A DNA stretch of 64,000 bases from Isochrysis galbana (Eukaryota; Haptophyta; Isochrysidales; Isochrysidaceae): NCBI GenBank assembly GCA_018136815.1, contig CM030933.1, forward strand, positions 5,534,282 to 5,598,281, in the 5' to 3' direction. This document shows positions 42,325-51,652 of the stretch, piece after piece. Below the pieces are notes generated by a model, which had not been told where the DNA came from, did no database searches, and saw nothing but the letters and a program-made list of their open reading frames with translations. Both the position numbers and the translations under genes were made by a program. Each line of letters opens with the position of its first letter. The stretch's first letter is position 1.

Positions 42325-42674
42325 AACTAAGTTTATACTTAGTTCGCCCATGGGGGGGCACGAGCCCCCCTCTCTCTCCACTCCTCCCCTGCCATGGGGG
42401 AGGACCCACCCACTCTCCTGGCACGCCTGATGGCTTGCCAGGAGCACACAGCCCTGCTGACCCATTCCTCTCCCCGCAGGCCCGCCTGACTCGCCCGCCC
42501 TGGCCCGTCGTGGCCTGCCCATCCCTCTGACCAGCCCCTCCTCCCCCTGGGCCCCCCTGATCAAGACCCCCCAGCCAGCTCCAGTCGACTGGCAGGGGCT
42601 CGAGAGCCAGCGAGGGAGAGGCAGGAGGGGCCAGGGCCATGCCCCAGCCTTGTCGAGTCGAGCGGAGCCGGAGG

Positions 42675-43030
42675 GCTCTGGGCCACTCCGTCGCGAGCGG
42701 CACCGGCGGTTAGCGCGGCGCCTTGGCCCTCCTCCCCGCCGGGAGTCGGGTGAATGAAATTCTGGATGGGGTCGGGCATCCCCATTTGGGTGTCTGGACT
42801 GGGAACGAACGGCGAACGAAGGGCTGTGGGGCGGTGAGGTGCTCCTAGCGGCGCTCTGGGCCACTCCGTCGCGAGCGGCACCGGCGGTTAGCGCGGCGCC
42901 TTGGCCCTCCTCCCCGCCGGGAGTCGGGTGAATGAAATTCTGGATGGGGTCGGGCATCCCCATTTGGGTGTCTGGACTGGGAACGAACGGCGAACGAAGG
43001 GCTGTGGGGCGGTGAGGTGCTCCTAGCGGC
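42675..43030 (+). repeat. Two identical 178-bp tandem monomers
   Basis: GCTCTGGGCCACTCCG starts at 42675 and again at 42853. The two 178-bp units look identical base for base. They sit directly before the reverse transcriptase ORF, as promoter monomers do in some L1 lineages. Confidence 0.9.
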
Positions 43031-43036
43031 CACACG

Positions 43037-45760
43037 ATGCGAGAAGGCGATATTATATTGCTATACAAAATAGGAGATGCGCGCGATCCGCGAAACTATA
43101 GGCCCATTACGCTACTGCAAAGCGACTATAAAATACTCGCTAAAATTTTGACGAGCAGGCTGAGCAAAGTCATAGGCAAGATAATATCGGAAAACCAACT
43201 AGGATTCGTGCCGAGAAGACTCATCAGCGAAGCCACACACCTCCTCCAGCTCACTAGAGCGTACTTGGACGAAACCGGAGACCCCGGACTACTCCTAGCC
43301 CTTGATTGGGAGAAGGCCTTCGACAGAGTTAGCTGGGCCTTCTATCATCTCGCCCTCACTCTACTCAACTTCGGACCGGACTTCCAAACGCTAGCGAAAA
43401 CGCTCACTAGCGAGGAAGCCCGACCTGTACGCACTATTAAAACTAACGGCGGACGAAGCTACCCCTTCACCGTGGGAAGTGGCATGCCGCAAGGATGCCC
43501 GCTCTCCCCACTCACCTTCCTTCTCGCTACGGAGGCGCTCACTCGCGCCATCAACGGAGATGAGGACATCAACGGCGTGGACTTAAACGGCTACAGCCTA
43601 AAGATAAGTCAATTCGCGGACGATACGGCATTGATAGCCCGGGACTACAAAAGCCTCCAAAGATCCCTACATTGGGTAGGGCTACACGAGAGAGCCACGG
43701 GGGGGAAAACAAATGAGAGTAAGTTTCAAGGGATGCGTATGGGATCCCAAAGACTCCGCAAACCCCCATGGGATATGCGAAAATATAATTGGACAGACAA
43801 CGACGAATATCTAACCATCTTGGGCGTCCCATTGGGCGCGCCAGAGGCCCTCAAGCCCTTCTGGTCGAAACTAGCCGACAAAATCGACGAAAAGGTAGCG
43901 AAACTAGCGCCGGCCACCAACTACATGACGATCTTTGGGAGAGCGACGGTAGTCAACTACATAATATACGGTATGCCTAGATATTGGTTACAGACGCTAG
44001 CCGCCTCCAAGTGGTTTCACACTCGAGTTCAAAAGGCGGCGGATGCGGTCCTTTGGTCGAGCCCGTTTACACACAATAGAAACAAGTGGATTAGGTGCCC
44101 GCACTACGCCACATCGCACGGCAAAAGCGCGACCAGAACATTGGGGTTGGGACTCCTACACTGGCCGTCCCATGTGAAGGCCCTCCAAGCTAAATGGATA
44201 CTAAACTATCTTAATGCTAGGAAGGCAATATGGAAACACGGACTGGACGCCTGGTTTTGCCGGACCGGACTGGGCAGGGGTGCTGTCCTCTCCACGATCC
44301 CGATCAAAATCTTGACGGGCAGCATTAAAGGAAACCCCGCGCTCCCGATCTTTTGGAGGGAAGCCATTGCAAACTTCAGAGAGCTAGACATAAGGCCGTC
44401 CTTCCTCACGAGGGAAGGCGCACTATCGCAGCCCATATGGCACAACCCGCACATTCCCCCTCCGGCGATACGAGCCCCTTGGGCACGTCTGTGGGAATCC
44501 TTACACACCAATGTAATCCACAACGTATTCAAGGATGACGCCCTTACGACGCCATACAGCAAGGAAGAATGCTCGGCGTATGTCGAGCACCTACCCGAAA
44601 CGTTCGTACACGAAGGTCGAACCATCCAAAAGAAGGAGTTTTTAAACACCTGGGACGCGATAGTCAGCCACGCTATAAGTGTACTCGGACGATCGAGAGA
44701 ACGCCAGACTTCGGAAACAACGGACGTAGACGAAAACGGAGTAGACGCCCACCCCCGGTCGACGGAGACCCCGACACACGAACAGATTAAGGTCTCTGAG
44801 GACGAGCGCTACATCAGCAAACTCAACAATATATGGCTACATACGGACACGGACTACCTAGGCGAAATATCCGCCACCGGAGGAGTGGCGGACGCCGGAG
44901 AGATTCAACGCTACCACGCGCCGGCCCGATGGGAAGGCGGATACAAAGGACCGAGATACATGGAATACCCCCTAGCGGACGAGTACGCTATGCAAAAAGG
45001 CAAACTCGCGCTTGACGCAATCGCGGTCTCGGACATTACGCGAGCCGCGCTCAAAACAACCGCGAAGAACGCCCCACAAGCGGCGAAACTTGCATGGGAT
45101 AAACGCCTAGATATCACGAAAGAAGAATGGAAACACATAGCAAGGCTATACACACTCCCGCTGCTCACACATGAAGACAAACACCAACATTTTAAACATA
45201 TCACCCACAGAAGAATCGGCACTAGAAACAGATTTGCGAAAAGCCACACGAATATGTGCCGACTATGCCGCCGCCACCGCGAAGATTCGTGCCACTTAGC
45301 ATGGTGCCCCGCGACGAAGAAAATATTCGAAACCATAGACACCCTTACCAACTACACGCCCCGCCCAAATAGGTCGCGCACACAAAAAGTCAAAGACAGG
45401 CTATTTGCATATCCCGGCGCTACCACCCCTGATAGCCTGAAGACCCTCTACATAATAGCATGGAAACACATAATTAAAGGCTTTTATAAAGTAGAGTTCG
45501 AGTCATACAACTTCCACTATATACCAACTCTAGAAGCAACGCTCATGAGATTTACCACCCTGGTGAGAGCCCGAGCTACGCCGAGCCTCCACAACACCGC
45601 GAGAACGCGTAAGGCGGCCCAGGGAAGGAAACCTAAAATCAAAACTCCGGTGGAGCTCAGCGCTCCTACCTTCATAGAAGATGACAAAGGCCGCTTGAGA
45701 ATGAGCGATAACCTCGGCCTAGTAGCAGAAGCGCTCGGCCTTGCCGAACGCCTCGCCTAG
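43037..45760 (+). CDS. Reverse transcriptase (non-LTR ORF2, N-terminally truncated)
   Basis: 907 aa, uninterrupted. Finger/palm motifs: RNYRPITLLQSDYKILAKIL, NQLGFVPRR, LALDWEKAFDRVSWAF, SGMPQGCPLSPLTFLLATEA, and the catalytic box F193-A-D-D196 (KISQFADDTALIARD). The thumb and a long C-terminal domain follow, with a zinc knuckle at about 741-757 (CRLCRRHREDSCHLAWC). The order and C-terminal C-x2-C...H...C place it with L1/Tx1-like LINEs. The apurinic-type endonuclease and the first RT blocks are missing, so the start codon used here (ATG at 43037) follows a truncation. The catalytic residues are intact and the frame is clean, so the insertion is young. Confidence 0.92.
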   Translation: MREGDIILLYKIGDARDPRNYRPITLLQSDYKILAKILTSRLSKVIGKIISENQLGFVPRRLISEATHLLQLTRAYLDETGDPGLLLALDWEKAFDRVSWAFYHLALTLLNFGPDFQTLAKTLTSEEARPVRTIKTNGGRSYPFTVGSGMPQGCPLSPLTFLLATEALTRAINGDEDINGVDLNGYSLKISQFADDTALIARDYKSLQRSLHWVGLHERATGGKTNESKFQGMRMGSQRLRKPPWDMRKYNWTDNDEYLTILGVPLGAPEALKPFWSKLADKIDEKVAKLAPATNYMTIFGRATVVNYIIYGMPRYWLQTLAASKWFHTRVQKAADAVLWSSPFTHNRNKWIRCPHYATSHGKSATRTLGLGLLHWPSHVKALQAKWILNYLNARKAIWKHGLDAWFCRTGLGRGAVLSTIPIKILTGSIKGNPALPIFWREAIANFRELDIRPSFLTREGALSQPIWHNPHIPPPAIRAPWARLWESLHTNVIHNVFKDDALTTPYSKEECSAYVEHLPETFVHEGRTIQKKEFLNTWDAIVSHAISVLGRSRERQTSETTDVDENGVDAHPRSTETPTHEQIKVSEDERYISKLNNIWLHTDTDYLGEISATGGVADAGEIQRYHAPARWEGGYKGPRYMEYPLADEYAMQKGKLALDAIAVSDITRAALKTTAKNAPQAAKLAWDKRLDITKEEWKHIARLYTLPLLTHEDKHQHFKHITHRRIGTRNRFAKSHTNMCRLCRRHREDSCHLAWCPATKKIFETIDTLTNYTPRPNRSRTQKVKDRLFAYPGATTPDSLKTLYIIAWKHIIKGFYKVEFESYNFHYIPTLEATLMRFTTLVRARATPSLHNTARTRKAAQGRKPKIKTPVELSAPTFIEDDKGRLRMSDNLGLVAEALGLAERLA

Positions 45761-46084
45761 GACCCAACTATACTTCGCCCCAAATGGACTTAGGGCACGA
45801 GAAGACAGAACGATAACAGAAAAACCAACGACGACACGACGCTCACACAACAACGGAAAGAAACATGTCACTCAGCGAACCAGGAGGGAGGCGAGTACCT
45901 TCGCTGGGGACAAGTGCAATCCGCCCAACCTGACCCCCCCCAACAACCTGAGCCCCGACGTAGAGCACAAGGGGAGTTGCCGCAAGGCGGGAAGTTAGGG
46001 AGTGGGAAGGAGGAGGGCGTGGCTACAGAAACGAAAGCCGGTGCCGCGCGCGTGGCGAGAATATTAAAAGGTTTTTTTTAGCCT

Positions 46085-46456
46085 CGTCCCTACTCTCCGA
46101 CGCCAAGCGTCACAAGCCTGCTCCGACCTTTAGTCTACCTCACCGCTCGTAGCTCGTAGCGACCGATGGCAGACTCTTCCGAACCCGACACTTATTATGA
46201 TAATCTTTCAGACATCTTCCCGCAAGCAACAATCAACGACCCTACTACGACCGCGTCAGCTGCCGGCTCGGTCGAACGGTCCTCTGCCTACGAGCCTGTA
46301 GTCATCGCATGTTCGACACCCCCAAGCTTCCCGGTCAAATTCCTGCACATTTTCCTCGCGCCGCGTGGCGGCGCTCAACTAAACGAAACCCACCCGGCGG
46401 CTGCGCCGCGAACACACCCAACTCACGACAATGAACACCCGTCAACTATACACTAA
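46085..46456 (+). repeat. Dispersed repeat with short ORF, copy 2 (MADS... ORF at 46166-46456)
   Basis: Partner of 2640-2345 (see there). The 96-codon ORF from 46166 shares DIFPQATINDP, TTASAAGS and SAYEPV with copy 1, then diverges after about residue 50. It begins a few bases after the retroelement's 3' end. Confidence 0.5.
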
Positions 46457-47550
46457 CCCCCCCTAAAAAAAGTGAACGCGCGTATTTTTATACCACCTAC
46501 TTGTAAACCCCTCTTTCAACCCTTTTTCAACTTTGCAAAGACCCTTGTGTATTTGACGGTCTTTCTGCGTACAGAGTGTAAATTCGCTGCATTTAGTATT
46601 TAGATCACCCCTCACTGTATATCCCATCTAGGTCGCACGGCGGTAGGGCCGCGGCGCCGACGAGATAGAGGCGAGAAAGAGGTTCATCACCCCTTTCATC
46701 CAGATGAATCCATCGATTCCACATCTTCCTCCTGATTGCACAGGGAAGTTTTGGCGGCCAGATTGCCATTTCCCTGATTACAAGGCCGTGGAAGGTGAGC
46801 TATTTCACCGAGATCCATGGAGGCGCGTGCAATCACGGACGAGGAAGTGCGCCACTTTCCGTCGGACCGAGCTTCCAACGCAAGCTGAGAGCTGTACGGT
46901 CGGAGATTGAGCACCTGCATTTCACAGTGGGAGCATAGAAAACCGAGGAAGTGGAGGAGAGGAGGAGAGCAAGGTCGCCCACGGAGTGCGCGAATCCCGG
47001 CCGAGACTCAGAGAGTAGTAAGTCGACTGTGTTCCGCGAGATGTTCGGCCAGGTCTCGAGTCGCAGCATCTCTCTCCTCTACTCGAGGAATCAGAGAGAG
47101 TTACACCGTCTCAGCCTCGAGATGGGCGGGGGGGGGGGCGGGGGTGGCGGGGGGGGGGGGAGTTAGCATCAGGGAGATGCCCAGCACACGCCGCCCCGGC
47201 GCTCGCACGCCCCCTCTCCGCGCGCGCGCCGCTCGCTCTCGCCATCAGCCAGAGTGGTACGCTCCTCTCGCTACATTTACAGTATGACGTCTTGGCTTTC
47301 GAGTCAGACGCGGCTGGAGAGACAGGCGAGGAGGGTGCGAGAGAGAGCGAGGGAGAGAGGAGTGTAGAGAGGGACGGAGCAGAAAGGGAAGAGGAGGTAC
47401 GAACCGCGAGGCAGCGAGGGAGAGAGCGCGAGGCTGGTCAGTCAGCTACGCCCGAAGTGCTTGTCCCACCTACCAACGCTCACGCGCCTCCTGCTCGCTC
47501 CGCAGCCACGACCCTGCGGCCCCAGCCCTCCTCCAACCTCAAGCCGAGCC
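46457..47550. other. Intergenic, 5' flank of the FIH-like gene
   Basis: G runs at 47126-47160 and GAGAG-rich sequence at 47330-47440. The small ORF 46704-46910 has no motif. No gene supported. Confidence 0.4.
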
Positions 47551-49463
47551 ATGGCGTCGCCACCGCCGCTCGAGCAGATGAAGCAGCTGCTGCTGAGTAG
47601 CGAGCTGGACGACCTGCGTATCTTCCTGGCCTGGCGGATCAACACGCTTGAACGCAACGCCGATGTCGCCGAGCTCGACCGGCTTAGCCAGTTGGCTGAG
47701 GTTGAGGAAGTGGCCAGGATGCTCGCGGCCGAGGCTAAGGCCGTCAAGCTGGCACGTGACGCGACCGAGCTCAAGGCGCTCTCCGAGCTGACGTCGGTCC
47801 CGGACATCAAGGACCTATTAGAGAAGCGTGCCGCCGAGCTCGCCGCCGAGGTTGTGGAGGCCAAGGCGGCAGTCGCCTTGGACAGGGCGGCGCAGGCCAT
47901 TGGTGCAGTGGGAGTGGCTCCGCCCAAGGCTGAAACGATGGCCTCCTCAAAACCCGTCGCCTCGTCCTCGGCGCCGTGCACCGGACCCTCGACCGTAAGT
48001 CCCACTCAGGTGCTGCGCGGTCGCGCTCATGGAGCGCCCCAGCAGCCAGAGCTCGATACTACCCAGTGGGCCGAGGCACCGCCTCCGCCCCATGGGTTTT
48101 GGAGGCCAGAGCCGTCGGCTGTCGCCTCCAGACTTGTACCTCGGGCAGCGGCCGGCTCTCCTCTTGCCAGAGCGCTTGTCGCAGCGCGACTTCCCGTCGT
48201 GCTCACGGGCTCTGGCCTCGCAGATTCTGCCACGCGTAAATGGACCATCGACTATCTTGAAGCGCAGCTGGGCGAGCTGCCGTGCACTGTGTTCCGCTCC
48301 GACACGCGCTCCTTCCGATACTGGGACTCGGCCAAGGCGTATGGTGAGCCGTTCGAGCCGGATACATGTCGGCTCCAGATGACAGCGCGCGAGTTTGCCG
48401 AGCTCATGCGCGCGTCCGCCTCCAAGAGGGATGGCGAAAGTTTGGAAGTGGCCGACGGGCCGCGCTACTACCTGCAAACAGGCCTCGTTGAAGGCGTTGG
48501 TGAGGCAATGGTACACGATTTCCGCAGCTTCAAGTGGGGATGGATGCACAGCGAAACGGCGCGCTGCGGCTGGGGCGAGCTCTCCTCGAACCTGCTGCTT
48601 GTGGGCGAGCGCTTCAACTCGACGCCGGCACACTATGACGAACAGCAAAACTTCTTTGCGCAGCTCGTGGGGCAGAAGCGTGTGGTACTCTTCTCGCCGG
48701 ACGACTTTGGCTGCCTGTACCCATTCCCTGTTCACCATCCGAACGACCGTCAGACGATGGTCGACCTGTACGCACCGGATAGCGTCGAATTCCCGCGGTT
48801 CAGTCAAGCCCGCCCATTCGAGACTACCCTGGAGCCGGGTGACGTGTTGTACATCCCACAATATTGGTGGCATCATGTGGAGAACCTCTCTCACGGCTGC
48901 GTCTCACTCAACTTTTGGTTCAAGTGAGCGCACACACGAAAGCCGGCCTGCACAGCCCTCATTATGGGGCGAGCCTGACGGACACACGGTCCTTGGCCTT
49001 CAGCCGCTTGCCCATCCGAACCTCTCCTCTCGCTGCAGGGATCAAGAGCCATCGTCGTCGCTTCCACTCACCCCGACGCAGTGCATGGCGATGCGTCGCA
49101 ACGTGGAGAAGATTTGCTTTGCTGCGGTGACCGACCCGCAACCGGCCGCAGGCGGCGCTGCAGTTGCGAGTACGGCACCGGCGCGGCTGCGCTCCTTGAT
49201 GGCGAAACTCCTCGACCCAGAGGCGCCCGCACAGGTCCGCCGTGCTCCTGCGTTGCTAGGCTTAGCTGTAGGTATGCAGAGTAGCCGCGCCTCTCTCCTC
49301 TGATCCTTCGCCCTCGTCTCCCACATAGGTGGCGGCTGTGCGTGATCAACTAACTAAGTTACTCTCCCATGTCATGCCCCAAGTCGCGATTGCGGGCTGG
49401 CTTCAAGAGCTGATTGATGGGCGATTCGTTCCCACTAGAGCGCTCGCAGACCGCACCGGGTAA
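47551..49463 (+). CDS. FIH-type JmjC asparaginyl hydroxylase, three exons
   Basis: Exons 47551-48923, 49039-49267 and 49329-49463 (introns 115 and 61 nt, GT-AG) give 578 aa. The core is close to human factor-inhibiting HIF (HIF1AN): WGELSSNLLLVGERFNS, TPAHYDEQQNFFAQLVGQKR, LYPFPVHHPNDRQTMVDLY, EPGDVLYIPQYWWHHVE. Iron ligands H361 and D363 plus H441 or H442. The second and third exons rebuild the C-terminal dimer helices (MRRNVEKICFAAV, IAGWLQELIDGRF), which supports the splicing. FIH uses 2OG and O2 to hydroxylate Asn in ankyrin repeats and, in animals, HIF. With no HIF expected in an alga, ankyrin-type substrates are the likely target. An N-terminal helical extension of about 170 residues (LDDLRIFLAWRINTLERN) is not in FIH. 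Confidence 0.92.
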
Positions 49464-50020
49464 GCGGAGGGCGAGAGGCGCCGAGGAACTTCTAAGGGAA
49501 AGCGGAGGGGCGTGGCCTTCCTTCTCTTTCGGAATCCGACGCAGCCGTCGGCCGCCCAGGTCGAGGGTACGCGCTCAGGACTGCGTATTGCTCTTTCGCT
49601 TGCGAAAACCCACCTCCCCACTGCCGTATGTCCTAAGCCATGCCGGACATCGGCAGCAGCCCATCCCATCATTTCCCCATTTGCGTGATGAAGGGGCCAG
49701 ATTCGTGATTTTTGTGTTTGTATGTCCTACTCGTGTTGGAGTCCCAACGCCTGTTGTTATTGTTGGTATGTTGGCAGTTGGCTGGCTATCGGGTGTAAGC
49801 CGTGAGAATGTGTAGGTGTTGTGTGACTGCCGCTCGCATCGGCTGATGCTTAGCGGGAGAGGGAGAGGATTCGTTCGTGCTTACGTGCAGTGCGAGCAGC
49901 TGGTTCGGATAGGCGAAAGTCTGTGCTAGCTAGGTCGCATCGATGTGTACGATGGATCCGACAACCGACAGGATGGAAGATAGCAACTAGTAACTACAAA
50001 CGAACAAACGAATAGCAAAC
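49464..50020. other. Intergenic, no gene recognised
   Basis: 3' flank of the FIH-like gene; no ORF with recognisable motifs. Confidence 0.4.
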
Positions 50021-50021
50021 A

Positions 50022-50700
50022 ACTATCGTTAAAGCTATATGGTCATGGAGCGCGCCACGCTCCGCCCCTCCTCCCACCCTGCCCACCCCCACCCCGCCGC
50101 GCCGGCCGATCAGGATATCAGGATATGGCCGACGCATCGATGCCCGCGCAACCTTAAGCTGGGGCCGTGCCCATCCAAGTACCCCCGAGCCGACTCGCGA
50201 GGCACGTCCAGAAGAGCGCACAACAGAAGCGCACACCACACACCAAGCACTCGATTCACCACACACAGCACCACAAACTGATGGAGCCTCAAGGCCCATC
50301 CTTCCATAGGGAAACCCTCCAGACTGGGCCCCTACAACGCCGAGGCACTGGCTCCATGCGCAAGCATGGGATACAGACCCGGCCGGTCGACAAGACCACA
50401 CACACTAATCCAGCAGAGATACTGAACAAGTCCAACCCGTCAACCTGGAGAGAACCAACCAGACCAGTGGACACACGCAGGGGAACAAGGGCGATGCCCA
50501 CCCCCTGCCTCCCCATGCACAGTGCACCAGCCTGACGCCACGGGCGCAGACGCGTACAGACAGAATCTCGCACCAGCAGCACCAGCACCTCAGCAAGAGG
50601 ATGTGCCTCCCCACCCATGGGACACAGACCAAAAAGCGTAGACAGACTCCCCCCGGACCCGCTGTGGGCAAAGGCCGGAGGGGGATGACCAGATTTGGAG
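50022..50700 (+). mobile_element. Retroelement 5' fragment, copy 2
   Basis: Starts AACTATCGTTAAAGCTATAT (degenerate hairpin) and GGAGCG-CGCCA-CGCTCC, then encodes FHRETLQTGPLQRRGTGSMR, matching ORF1 of the 38.2-kb copy. Reading frames are broken after about 50535. Confidence 0.65.
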
Positions 50701-50879
50701 AGGAGAGAAAGAGAAAGGAAGAGAGAGGGGGTGATGAGGAGGAGGAGCACACGCCCCAAACCTCGAGAGAGAGAAAATTATGATGTTTCCCTAGCAAGAA
50801 GGCGGGGGAGGGGGGGGGGATCGAACCTCAAACGGAAGGCAGCCTCCTCCGCGCGCACACGGCGACTCTTTTCTCTTTT

Positions 50880-50899
50880 CTCCTCTCTCTCTCTCCCCC

Positions 50900-50961
<62 letters not shown>

Positions 50962-50963
50962 TC

Positions 50964-51051
<88 letters not shown>

Positions 51052-51061
51052 TCTCTCTCTC

Positions 51062-51109
<48 letters not shown>

Positions 51110-51114
51110 TCTCT

Positions 51115-51147
<33 letters not shown>

Positions 51148-51652
51148 CCTCCCTCCCTCTCCCTCTCTCTCTCCATCTCTCTCCCTCTCTCCCGCTCGCT
51201 CTCTCGCTCTCTCTCTCTCGCTCTCTCCTTCCCTCTCCTCTCGTTCGTAGTTCTCGGCCACCCCCCGTCCGTCCTGTCCCCTCCCCCCTGTTCCCACTCT
51301 CTTTATCTAATCTTCTAATGCTCTTTCTCTCTCTTCTGTGCCCACCTCCCTCCCTCGCTCCCCCCTCTCTCAGCTTCCCTGCTCCCTCCATCTCCGCACG
51401 GCCCCACTCGCGTCACTCCCTCTCTCCCTCTCTTCCTTTCCCCCTTCCGCCCCCTCTCCCACTCCCTCCCTCCCTCGCTCCCCCCCCCCCTCCCCCCCTC
51501 TTCCCCTCCCTCCCTCCACCCCCCCCCCCCTCCCCTCCCCCTCCTTCGCTCTCCCTCTTCTCCCTCTTGCCTCGCTTCCCCCCCCCCCCCTCCCATCCCC
51601 CCCCGCGCGCCGCGCCCTCAACGGCAAGAGCAGCCTCACTTACCCATCCCCA
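50880..51652 (+). promoter_or_regulatory. Long (CT)n microsatellite and C/T-rich region before the UBR gene
   Basis: 50880-51240 is almost pure CT repeat with interspersed CCCT; C/T-rich sequence with C runs continues to about 51605. The ATG follows at 51653. The antisense and sense ORFs here are Leu/Ser or Glu/Arg artefacts. Confidence 0.5.

Larger units (their letters stand above)
42325..46081 (+). mobile_element. Non-LTR retrotransposon, partial, with hairpin 5' end and reverse transcriptase
   Basis: Starts with AACTAAGTTTATACTTAGTT (imperfect palindrome, 42325-42344) and a GGGGGGC-ACGA-GCCCCCC hairpin (42353-42370), runs through two 178-bp monomers (42675-43030) into the reverse transcriptase ORF, and ends at GAATATTAAAAGGTTTTTTT (about 46062-46081). 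That 3' motif recurs at 60648-60667. No endonuclease domain is present, so the body is internally deleted or chimeric. Target duplications could not be identified. Confidence 0.6.

Noticed and set aside
50695-51640. Leu/Ser-rich (plus) and Glu/Arg-rich (minus) ORFs
   Set aside because: Products of the (CT)n microsatellite.
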